Shown here one piece after another: positions 45,801-53,043 of a DNA stretch of 64,000 nucleotides (positions within the stretch are counted from its first letter, which is position 1; every line of letters begins with the position of its first letter). The position numbers and the translations under genes are program-made. The stretch comes from an uncultured bacterium (lineage in GTDB: Bacteria; Cloacimonadota; Cloacimonadia; Cloacimonadales; Cloacimonadaceae). Where the stretch lies: contig CALLHY010000038.1 of NCBI GenBank assembly GCA_938009275.1, forward strand, positions 62,001 through 126,000, in the 5' to 3' direction. The notes beneath the pieces are model-generated. The model did not search any database, had not been told where the DNA came from, and saw only the letters and a program-made list of their open reading frames with translations.

Positions 45801-48626
45801 AAAATTGCCAAATATGTCCTGATGTCTTTGGTAAGCAGCAAGACGTTCTTCAGAGGGAGCTTCCGAAAACTCTATATATAGTCTTTTTCCACGCTCGACG
45901 AACGCTTTCTTCACTACTTCGAGTTGTGGTGCTACATTTTTCTCTTTATTGGCATTATACCAGTCTGAGTCTTTTCCATAGTTGGCTATGAGGTTCAGAT
46001 AGATATCTTGACGGGCCTGGTTAAAGTCCTGTCCTTCACGCAGGTTTCTGGCTTCTCTGGCATAGATGTAGAGAATGGAATCCAGCAAGCTTGGGTTTTC
46101 CAAGGCCAAGGGATTCATGTTTATCTTAAGCCAGATAAAGTCTGCCCCTTGAAGTGAGGCATCAAGATCAAATTTGTTTTTCGCTGCCTGGTCGAGTACA
46201 CGGGCAATAATCTGCTTATTGCTGTAGCCGGCAAACACTTGTTCAAGTTCCGAAACGCCCTTTGCTTGGGAAGAGAAATCCAGTCCATCCAAAGCAATCA
46301 GGCAGTATGCGATATTCTTTACTGCGTCATCATGATAGTCCTGAATCAACATTGGGTCGGTTATCTGGTTATTTTCAATAGCAGTTAGCAAATAGAGGAA
46401 ATCTGCCATTGCCAGCTTCAAGTCTTCGTCGTTGGCTGTGTTAAGCCTTAACCACCCACGTTGATATATGGCATCGTATCTGTACTTGCTTTCAGGATTG
46501 GCGATGATCTCATCAAAATAGTTTGTGGCGAGAGCATAAAAACGAGCTGGTTCATCTGCATCCGTTGCAAGGTAGTAATTTAAAACCCCTAAACGATATA
46601 GTGACTCGTCATAATAGGGTGAGGATTTGTAATTGTCCACAATCTCCTGGTATGAAGTAATGGCTTCGGCAAAGTCCGAATACTTGTACTTGCTGGATGG
46701 GTCCAAGGTAAGCGCAGTGGAATTCAACTCGTAGAACCGGTCTTTATTGCTATCAATCTGGTTTCTTTTTAGCTGGCTGCTAATAAAGCCGATATTGTAC
46801 AATGCAGCATCTTTATATATGAAGTTAGGATCATGTTGAACCACTTGGCGATAGCTATTCAGAGCGATGGCAGGATTATCCATATTTACTGCATATTGAA
46901 GCTCAGCAAGTATGTAATACAGGTCTGCCTTTTTAATAAGATACTGGCTGTTTGGTTGCTCAATGGCCTGAAAATCAGGATTACTGCTTATAAATGTCTC
47001 TATCTGGGAAACAAGCTCTCGTTTTTCGGCCAGAATAGCTCTTTGCTGTTCCGTTAATTGTTCCAGCGATAACTGGCTTGCCTGAGATAAACGGGCTGCC
47101 TCTTTTGCTTGTAACGTACGATAGGCAAGTTGCAACTTTATGAACTCAACGCTGGATTGCATCTCCATGGCACTTGCAACAATCGGTTGATCATGATCGT
47201 TGGGGAAAGAAGTAGAAGCAAACTGGGTTTCAACTCGAGCTGCCAGATCTGCCCGCATCTGCTCATTGAAAAGCCTTCGGGCGTCAGTAGCAAAGAAGTC
47301 CTCAAGTTCTGCAAGCTGTGTGTCTAATTCCTTTTTGTCGGTATTCAAAGAATAGTATTCGTAAAGGATTGCGTCAAATATCTGCTCTTGAACGTCAGAG
47401 GAATGCCTGCGTGTTTCTAATAGAGCGTTCTTGCGAATCATCATATCGCTTCGCTTATCAGAATACTCTGCACGCTGGTTTTTTAGTTCATCGATGTGTC
47501 CAGCTAATGCCGGGTCTGCAATATTGGTGTCTAATTCTGTTATAATCTGATTATATATCTCCAGCGTCTTTTCAATATCATACAGACGCTTCAGTTCCAT
47601 ATCGCTATATTCTTTGTCTTGCAATGCGGGGTCGTTTGCTAAGAACCTTTCATATTGGCGCTGGAGAATTACGTCCATGATGTCTATCTGTTTTTTGTAA
47701 GATATGGAGAATTGCTTAACTGCCTGTAGCTTAGAATAGTACTCAGCCACAATAGCATCGGCTTTCTTCTCGTTATTCATATAGTCGCTAACGCTGCTCT
47801 TTAATCCGTCTAGCATGCGCATTTCTTCGTTGTTAGCACGAATAATTGCGCTAAGGTATACTACGCCTTTGGTGTTTTGTAGCTCAGTGTGCACCGCTGC
47901 CAGATCTGCCTTTAGACCATCGATTTCTGCTACCACCCTGTCATATTCTTGCGGAGTTGGATTGGAAATAAATGGCCTGACGTTTATGGTCTGCACTCTG
48001 TTCAATATAGACTGCTTTGCGGGCAACAATCGGTTCATAATAACTTCGCGGTTTTTCATATAGCTGTCCAGCGAAGCTCTTGCATCCTCGAATTCACCAT
48101 CTTCTGCACTCAAATCAGACCAGATGTAAAGATAGGTTGGATAGTATCGGTCGATATTGAAGTTCTCGAAGATTATCGAGCGTAGATAGTCTTTCGCAGC
48201 TTTTCTGTTGCCTTTTTGAAGGTAATCAATCATCTGCGTGTAGAGCACCATATTAAGCATTTTTCGAGCATCTTCGCTTAGCCTTCCAGAGAGCAGCGAT
48301 TCAAACGAGCTTATGGCTCTGGGGTTCTCTCCCATTCTGGCATAAAAATGCCCCAAAAGATACATAAAGTCTTCCTGATCCATGGTGTTGAACATTCCAC
48401 TGTTCCTGGCAAGTGCAGCATCTGCAGCAGCTGGATCGGATTGCATTAAACCAGGTAAAGTATCGATCAGGAATGTCTTTGCAGCCTCTCTGATAAGCTG
48501 CTTCTCTTCAGCAATCATCTGTAAAAGTTGTTCTTTAGTTAACTCTTGGGATTGCTGTGCATAAATTGACGTAAGCGTACACACCGCAAATAAAACGAGT
48601 AGCAATACTCTAGTAATCTTTTTCAT
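42798..48626 (-). CDS. Giant periplasmic tetratricopeptide-repeat protein
   Basis: A 1942-residue protein from the ATG at 48626 (a GTG at 48638 is an alternative). The signal peptide is MKKITRVLLLVLFAVCTLTS, then IYAQ. Long helical and coiled-coil stretches (residues about 200-560) are followed by many TPR-like helix pairs. Examples are NPAIALNSYRQVVQHDPNFI, FAEAITSYQEIVDNYKSSPY and KYPEASALYLKALENESI, which recall YfiO/YbgF and GltE-type proteins. The last 300 residues are beta-rich and look like a carbohydrate-binding or galactose-binding-like module (PGSADVYLNGTEITSN, NTLRFVVNNQTQYRGFLASV). It is encoded upstream of, and overlapping, the ExbB/ExbD set, and is likely the periplasmic scaffold of that complex. 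Confidence 0.78.
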   Translation of the reverse strand: MKKITRVLLLVLFAVCTLTSIYAQQSQELTKEQLLQMIAEEKQLIREAAKTFLIDTLPGLMQSDPAAADAALARNSGMFNTMDQEDFMYLLGHFYARMGENPRAISSFESLLSGRLSEDARKMLNMVLYTQMIDYLQKGNRKAAKDYLRSIIFENFNIDRYYPTYLYIWSDLSAEDGEFEDARASLDSYMKNREVIMNRLLPAKQSILNRVQTINVRPFISNPTPQEYDRVVAEIDGLKADLAAVHTELQNTKGVVYLSAIIRANNEEMRMLDGLKSSVSDYMNNEKKADAIVAEYYSKLQAVKQFSISYKKQIDIMDVILQRQYERFLANDPALQDKEYSDMELKRLYDIEKTLEIYNQIITELDTNIADPALAGHIDELKNQRAEYSDKRSDMMIRKNALLETRRHSSDVQEQIFDAILYEYYSLNTDKKELDTQLAELEDFFATDARRLFNEQMRADLAARVETQFASTSFPNDHDQPIVASAMEMQSSVEFIKLQLAYRTLQAKEAARLSQASQLSLEQLTEQQRAILAEKRELVSQIETFISSNPDFQAIEQPNSQYLIKKADLYYILAELQYAVNMDNPAIALNSYRQVVQHDPNFIYKDAALYNIGFISSQLKRNQIDSNKDRFYELNSTALTLDPSSKYKYSDFAEAITSYQEIVDNYKSSPYYDESLYRLGVLNYYLATDADEPARFYALATNYFDEIIANPESKYRYDAIYQRGWLRLNTANDEDLKLAMADFLYLLTAIENNQITDPMLIQDYHDDAVKNIAYCLIALDGLDFSSQAKGVSELEQVFAGYSNKQIIARVLDQAAKNKFDLDASLQGADFIWLKINMNPLALENPSLLDSILYIYAREARNLREGQDFNQARQDIYLNLIANYGKDSDWYNANKEKNVAPQLEVVKKAFVERGKRLYIEFSEAPSEERLAAYQRHQDIFGNFTELHGDKFAEWQRDNDKSVLTLYTVLAERSNTPLNYSKAITQLHEYNAKYPDDEDFFLHEGLSYTYSNNMFNLLKNSFAEEGFVPQEGLPASEDQLFTMLSDNSVRFIDVMKQEKYRTETRDKESVSILLQLADIQYDRLKYPEASALYLKALENESIIDARSKFNVYGKLATMSQSLSHFADSEKYFRKAYEFAQSPAERESLTQSILAQIQLAYQAADKANNHSFAASERLRLASELPAAEQDLIQGLRWSAHESYVKAKEYQTAIDLLLQIAGDKKDIEEVYTHYYTAWNIAEADTLMKQPEQARAIKQAFITKYPSSVQAYALKVSDVKQQESLGSYDEAAETYLTLHQQARDKAIDTGGDTPDALMISAIVNFKSAKNNTRLLEVMNQFITLYPNHSEVIPFMEYIANDYVTKGDTLRAEQMAKSIYQKDKSKFALYKQFADVKLFNLATAFDLAYKNKDYTEAFRQRDEFKKVEAAYKKEGLTFNLSNEYEYFASVQNEYDEIQKMDAFMRNYDSQLAAIEKSAVFTGSPANLIKVNVNTRWQVNLIGGDKRIPGYKSSLNKEITRITKLLEQANNSGYDLDNARRLRALDLMARMYQRGADVIQTQIGVFIKTSTENAANRQQYQGEALNSLINQVAYQQNMDLIDAEYGVRTSIFNLYHVAGYRDVYTERSVNRLQEWNLLPDYKIDEYPLNQSWVQKIEGSTTNTNTEIITSPKGVRLGRTPVPASKELLLSRMITTKIAPEFGLLHIVYPYDIDIVLNGSKIEPSVVATDSLEAGKPITTRYAYLLPKAALAEGQNLIELKVPNTSQQPQNLHMNLQLFTDRQKLRDAIPVEVITLNTGTNWRVIALDDAGEIAMSSSAILASGFGIQYSEIDSMEETAAKPIWVLEEAPVEQVVFEIDFNIDTEFREGAINFVAPGSADVYLNGTEITSNMPLDYDAEPFMVYPAQIGIDKSNVVMGKNTLRFVVNNQTQYRGFLASVQVVKSGKEDIR

Positions 48627-48791
48627 AACCCCGCTCACTTGTTCTTAGCGTAAAAATATCCGGTCTGTGACATTAAACGAGCAAGATCAAGATAGGGCTT
48701 ATTCAATCCTATCTTGACTCTCACTCGACCACTATTATAAGGAAGTATGAATCCTAAACCTACACATCACAAACTTATTGAAAACTCACAG
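48627..48791 (-). other. Gap between the OM-protein and TPR genes with a hairpin
   Basis: 165 bp. A 10-bp perfect stem (48687-48696 and 48708-48717, TCAAGATAGG/CCTATCTTGA) with an 11-nt loop is present. There is no T run, so it may stabilise or process the transcript rather than terminate it. No clear promoter is visible. Confidence 0.5.
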
Positions 48792-49958
48792 TTATGGCTT
48801 CTTGAGTTCCTGTATCCATTTTCTTAAATCATCAAGCGCCTTTTGAGCATTTTGTCTTTCCAGTCTGAGGGCTTCCAATTCTTTCATTAGGTCTCTTACT
48901 TCCGGAGACAGCTCTTTATACTCGGCACTTCCTGGATCAACTAAACCAGGTGTCTGACCACCAGAGGGGTTAACAACAGCAACTTCAGATCCAGAACCTG
49001 TAGGAGGAACAACCACTACATCGCTTCCAGAGGTGCCCGCAGGTGGAACAACTACGCCAGTCTCGATAGGGGTGATGGTACCAACGTTAACCACGTCGGT
49101 TCCGCCAATGGTAGAATCCATGGCATAACGTCTCAAATCAGGGCGTCTCTTGGCTTCAGAGTATCTGTCGAACAGGTAGGACAATCCAAAGGCTATTCTC
49201 AGGTTGTCTTCATAGCCATTATCTTTGGCAAAATCCTCGATTGCCTGCATGCCCAATTTTGCACCGAAGTTCTTGTATGAGTACTTAATACCAGTATTGA
49301 AATCCTCACCGTCAAATTCAAGCTGTAAGGCAAGATCGCGCATGGGTGATAATTCCACAGAGGTAAAAAGACCATTGAATATTCTTGACCGGGGAACCTG
49401 ACCCACGAAACGGTTTGTTCCCAGACCGATATTGAACATCCATGGCACACCAGAGAAATACGCCTGTTTAGATGCCACCACATAGGGTGAAAAATACTCG
49501 TAGGCATCTCTGTCGGGGTGTTGGCTAAAATCGTCTTGAGAGTTTAGGTATTGTGCCCCATGCTTGGAAACAGGAGACAGGATATTGTCTATACCTACGG
49601 CAATTTGGGGAATACGCAATGATTCCTCAATAATCTTAGCTTTTACATTCACAAAATATACCGCGCCGTCCAATTTGGTATAATCGCCGGCAAAGAGCCC
49701 AAGCTCTACGCGGTTGAATAAGCCCACGCCAACCATTCCGTAGGGGAAAAAACCTTTAGAGGCGTCTTCTGCGTCGGGAGTCATAGGTTGGGGCTTTGCA
49801 ACATCACGATAATAACCAACAATCATTAGCTCGGCTGCACGATGGGGTAACACATACGCATCAGGAGTTCGCAGCATTCCAAGTGTTTGGAACGGCGCTG
49901 CCTGTGCTAAACTAAACATAGATGCCAGCACGATCACGCTTAAAATAACTTTCTTCAT
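48792..49958 (-). CDS. Outer-membrane beta-barrel-like protein with coiled-coil C-terminus
   Basis: A 388-residue protein from the ATG at 49958, preceded by GGAGGGAAG; an in-frame upstream extension is ignored. The signal peptide is MKKVILSVIVLASMFSLAQA. The next 270 residues alternate hydrophobic and polar residues and glycines like a porin-type barrel (GMVGVGLFNRVELGLFAGDY, then LRIAFGLSYLFDRYS). A Val/Pro/Gly-rich linker with VVPPAGTSGSDVVVVPPTGS follows. A charged helix (PEVRDLMKELEALRLERQNA) forms a short coiled coil at the end. It is encoded upstream of the TPR gene on the same strand, so it may anchor the ExbB/D complex in the outer membrane. Confidence 0.65.
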   Translation of the reverse strand: MKKVILSVIVLASMFSLAQAAPFQTLGMLRTPDAYVLPHRAAELMIVGYYRDVAKPQPMTPDAEDASKGFFPYGMVGVGLFNRVELGLFAGDYTKLDGAVYFVNVKAKIIEESLRIPQIAVGIDNILSPVSKHGAQYLNSQDDFSQHPDRDAYEYFSPYVVASKQAYFSGVPWMFNIGLGTNRFVGQVPRSRIFNGLFTSVELSPMRDLALQLEFDGEDFNTGIKYSYKNFGAKLGMQAIEDFAKDNGYEDNLRIAFGLSYLFDRYSEAKRRPDLRRYAMDSTIGGTDVVNVGTITPIETGVVVPPAGTSGSDVVVVPPTGSGSEVAVVNPSGGQTPGLVDPGSAEYKELSPEVRDLMKELEALRLERQNAQKALDDLRKWIQELKKP

Positions 49959-50042
49959 ACTTCCCTCCACCTTTCGGTGTTCTTTCTTATCATAATTCAT
50001 CAATCTCATTGACAATAATTTCGTCAAGCATTTTCTTGGTTT
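49959..50042. promoter_or_regulatory. Divergent promoter region between the OM-protein gene and yraN
   Basis: 84 bp between two divergent starts. TTGACA occurs on the plus strand at about 50010. On the minus strand TTGACG and TTGTCA are possible -35 boxes, with TATGAT near 49993 as a weak -10. No operator-like palindrome is seen. Confidence 0.35.
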
Positions 50043-50429
50043 ATGAACAAGCTTAACGGCAAAGAGCTATCGATTATCGGCGAGGATATCGCCGCCAAAC
50101 ATCTTGCAAGTTGCGGGTATAACATTGTTTGTCGCAACTATCGTAAAAGATGCGGCGAGATAGATATCATCGTAGAAAAAGATCAACATCTTGTTTTCGT
50201 AGAGGTTAAAACTCGTTCAAGCCAATCTATTCACACGGCTATGGCTTCCATATCTCTCTCCAAGCAGAGAAAGATTACGGATACTGCTCTTGAATATATT
50301 AACCAAAATCAGCAGTTCTGCAAACACTACTTTCGCTTCGATGCAGTAATTGTCTTCTATCAACATAATACCAATACCTTTTCTGTCAAACACTATCCCG
50401 ATGCTTTCTATCCGGTTCTTAGTCCCTAG
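50043..50429 (+). CDS. yraN: YraN/UPF0102 family endonuclease-like protein
   Basis: A 128-residue protein. GEDIAAKHLASCGYNIVCRN, then CGEIDIIVEKDQHLVFVEVK, give the Glu...Asp...ExK pattern of the restriction-endonuclease-like UPF0102 family. The function of YraN is unproven; related Holliday-junction-resolvase-like folds suggest nucleic acid processing. It is a single gene, divergent from the OM-protein gene and convergent with the GWxTD pair. Confidence 0.88.
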   Translation: MNKLNGKELSIIGEDIAAKHLASCGYNIVCRNYRKRCGEIDIIVEKDQHLVFVEVKTRSSQSIHTAMASISLSKQRKITDTALEYINQNQQFCKHYFRFDAVIVFYQHNTNTFSVKHYPDAFYPVLSP

Positions 50430-50501
50430 GGAACCAATGTATCCGTTGTCTTAGCGGCAATCTTTTCTCTTCCCTTGGACGGACTACTGTATTAGTACGG
50501 A

Positions 50502-50559
50502 TGAATTACGCATCTCATCCGTATTTCATGCGTAGTGCATAAGTATTTCGTTCAAGGAA
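50502..50559 (+). repeat. 58-bp dispersed repeat, copy 1
   Basis: It matches 56607-56664 over 58 positions with four mismatches and no gaps. The shared first 33 bases begin TGAATTACGCATCTCATCC. In copy 2 the ends of this block form a 12-bp inverted repeat; in this copy the right arm is degraded. It lies between convergent genes. Confidence 0.9.
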
Positions 50560-50600
50560 CGAGTCCCGTAAGATGATGCAAACATTGGTTGATAGGGAAG

Positions 50601-51941
50601 TTAGTTATCCAAATCGCTTTCGTCGAAATCCGAGCCTAAGAAGCGTCTCCAATCGGGATCAGAATTCTCCATGTCGTCATTCTCGACATAGATTAGCCGA
50701 TAATTTCCGTTCATCTGGATATCCACGAAGATGTAAACAGGCTTCAAGCCAGACTGATATTTCCAAATCTGATAGTCTTTCCGGACAAAGCGGCCTGTAT
50801 CAGAAGTAGTATCGCGCTCTATGTCATCCGGTGCGCCATTTCGTATGTAGATGCGTCCCATCTCAGACTTCCATCCGATGCCCAAATGCTTGAAGTATCT
50901 ATTGGAATAGTCTATTCTCTCGTGCACGAGTTTCATAATGTCTTCAACACTTCTCTTGGTGCCCACTGCCATGTTTTTCCAGAATTGTGTGGAGTAACGT
51001 CTCTTTTTGCCGGTATCAAAGTTCTTCCAATCAGTAGGCATTTGATTGCCCAAAAAGATGCGCATCAGCATGTATTCGTCTTCTGGATCGGCAAAGATGA
51101 AATGCAGATCTTCAGCTTCTTCTATCAATACAAACTCGAAGTTCCTGCTCTCTGCATGCTCTTCAGTTTGGAGGGTAACGCTTCCATTATACCTGCCAAG
51201 TTCAAGGTCTTTAATCGGTATCTTTAAGGTGAAGCTTTCGGTGGCATTTTTGGGTGTATAGTCGAAGTATTCATCCATCACTGATAACGAGTCTTTTTCC
51301 AGATACAAGTTTAGCATGTTGCTGCCCTTACTTCCGTCAACGCTTTGATAAGATTCCAGATACAAATAGGCGTAATCACTTTTATCGCGGTCTATGAAAA
51401 AGGATGGCTCAGAGCGGTATAATGTGTTGCTCCTCTTGAACTTGGGGAGGTGTTGCAGTGTGTCGGGTTTCACCTCGCTGTTCAGTTCGAGGTCGCTGAG
51501 TATAGTAGCTGGGCTTAGCCGTTCAATGGGGAACTGCCAGTTAAAAACCCTTTCTGCGTTTATATCTGTGGCAATGAACCTTACTGTATCTAATGGTTTG
51601 TCCAGCGTAAAGCTGAGTCTATTCAAATAGTTTTTGCCCTTGGAGTCGGTATCAGCTTTGTTGGAAACTCCTACGTTATCGGTAATTTGCTGGCTGATAA
51701 CCACACTATCCCCATGTACCAGTTCAACTTTTACATCCACTTCAGCGAAGTATCCGCCATGTTGGGCGATGAATACCAGATTGCGATATGGGATTTGGTA
51801 GTCGATTAACAGGATAGTGTTTTTGTCCTTATCCAGGAATCGGTTATAATCGATAAACATGTTCAGCTTGTTATTAGCAAAGCCTAATGCGGCATAGAAC
51901 AGAGCTATGCTGCACAAAGTGATAGTTTTAATATTCTTCAT
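50601..51941 (-). CDS. GWxTD domain-containing exported protein 2
   Basis: A 446-residue protein with signal-like N-terminus MKNIKTITLCSIALFYAALG. Beta-rich middle regions are followed by a C-terminal GWxTD-type domain: FWKNMAVGTKRSVEDIMKLV, then GIGWKSEMGRIYIRNGAPDD and QIWKYQSGLKPVYIFVD. The family motif GWxTD appears as GWKSE here. The family is found in FCB and Acidobacteriota and its function is unknown. The gene start overlaps the end of the next GWxTD gene, so they form a pair. The C-terminus is strongly acidic. Confidence 0.82.
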   Translation of the reverse strand: MKNIKTITLCSIALFYAALGFANNKLNMFIDYNRFLDKDKNTILLIDYQIPYRNLVFIAQHGGYFAEVDVKVELVHGDSVVISQQITDNVGVSNKADTDSKGKNYLNRLSFTLDKPLDTVRFIATDINAERVFNWQFPIERLSPATILSDLELNSEVKPDTLQHLPKFKRSNTLYRSEPSFFIDRDKSDYAYLYLESYQSVDGSKGSNMLNLYLEKDSLSVMDEYFDYTPKNATESFTLKIPIKDLELGRYNGSVTLQTEEHAESRNFEFVLIEEAEDLHFIFADPEDEYMLMRIFLGNQMPTDWKNFDTGKKRRYSTQFWKNMAVGTKRSVEDIMKLVHERIDYSNRYFKHLGIGWKSEMGRIYIRNGAPDDIERDTTSDTGRFVRKDYQIWKYQSGLKPVYIFVDIQMNGNYRLIYVENDDMENSDPDWRRFLGSDFDESDLDN

Positions 51942-53043
51942 CTTTGTTCCTTAATGTGTATAAGCCAAATCCTTTTGTGTCGGCAAAAATGAACTCGCGG
52001 TTCTGTTTATAATAAGTCCAGATTACATTTGGATACCTACCCAGGGTGTATGTGTTGGTATCAATGAAATCAGGTTCTCCAAACTTTATATATATTCTAC
52101 CTCGATCAGATCTCCAACCCTTTAACTTTTTGTGAATGGTGAAGAGTTCATCTGCCCTCATTACGCGCTGGTAAAACCTTTCACGCGTTTCATTCCTAAT
52201 TGTTCCCGGGCTGGGATCGTTGGTTTTCCAGAAGCTCTCGATAGCCTGAGGGAGTTTGCTTTTGGGAAGACTGCGCAATACTTGCCATTCATTTTGGGTT
52301 GCTATATAGCGAAGCTGCTCTATCTGGTCTTCGTAGGTATACCTTAATGAGTATGAGTACCAGGGAGAATACAGGAATGGCTCAACCTGATAATGTATGT
52401 TGCGTTCAAAGAACGTGAAACTCAGTGGCTTAGCCTCCGTTTGCACTATGAAAGGCAGCAGGTCAATCTCAATGGGGCTGGTAAGATTGTTTATGTGCAT
52501 AGTTCTATTGTCTGCTTGAATGTGGATGCTATCAACGGGAATTGAGAAACTCTGCTTGAACAAGAGCTGATCAATTTCTGAGAAAACGGTTTCTATGCTG
52601 CCTGGGATAAAGGATTGTCCTTCTCTATTGGCTATTAGCCAGCTTTGTCCAATCTCTGTTAAGCTTTCGTCTATTTGGAAAGTTTTGCTCAGGTTACGCT
52701 TTTCGCCCAGAGCTTTGTTTCTAATCATCAGCTCTGCGCTGTAGCTGCCGGCAGGAAGGTCTAAACTCCATCGAACAGGTAATGCCGTATCCTGCAGCCA
52801 GCTACGCTTTGGTATCAGCAGGCTTTGTTCAAGGAAGCCAACTTGTTTTTTTGATGAGTTTTTTATCTGTAGGGAAACCTGGTAGTCGGCGGTTTGCTTG
52901 TCTTTGGGGAAACTGATGGAATTGTATGGGATAACCACCCAGAAATCTGTTCCACCTACGTAATGTTCGTATATAATCTCCTGAGCAAAGCCAGGGGACA
53001 GGGCTATCAGGAGTATCGCAGCTAACATCAGGCTTCTAAGCAT
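51928..53043 (-). CDS. GWxTD domain-containing exported protein 1
   Basis: A 371-residue protein with signal peptide MLRSLMLAAILLIALSPGFA. A beta-sandwich-like N-terminal region (VSLQIKNSSKKQVGFLEQSL) is followed by a GWxTD-like domain (KLKGWRSDRGRIYIKFGEPD, NVIWTYYKQNREFIFAD). The motif appears as GWRSD. It overlaps dnaE upstream by 8 bp and the second GWxTD gene downstream by 14 bp. Both paralogues share the domain order, suggesting duplication and function as a pair in the periplasm or outer membrane. Confidence 0.82.
   Translation of the reverse strand: MLRSLMLAAILLIALSPGFAQEIIYEHYVGGTDFWVVIPYNSISFPKDKQTADYQVSLQIKNSSKKQVGFLEQSLLIPKRSWLQDTALPVRWSLDLPAGSYSAELMIRNKALGEKRNLSKTFQIDESLTEIGQSWLIANREGQSFIPGSIETVFSEIDQLLFKQSFSIPVDSIHIQADNRTMHINNLTSPIEIDLLPFIVQTEAKPLSFTFFERNIHYQVEPFLYSPWYSYSLRYTYEDQIEQLRYIATQNEWQVLRSLPKSKLPQAIESFWKTNDPSPGTIRNETRERFYQRVMRADELFTIHKKLKGWRSDRGRIYIKFGEPDFIDTNTYTLGRYPNVIWTYYKQNREFIFADTKGFGLYTLRNKDEEY

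Noticed and set aside
48687..48717. Hairpin between the OM-protein and TPR genes as a terminator
   Set aside because: The 10-bp stem is clear but no T run follows on the minus strand, so it was listed only as a hairpin in the gap.
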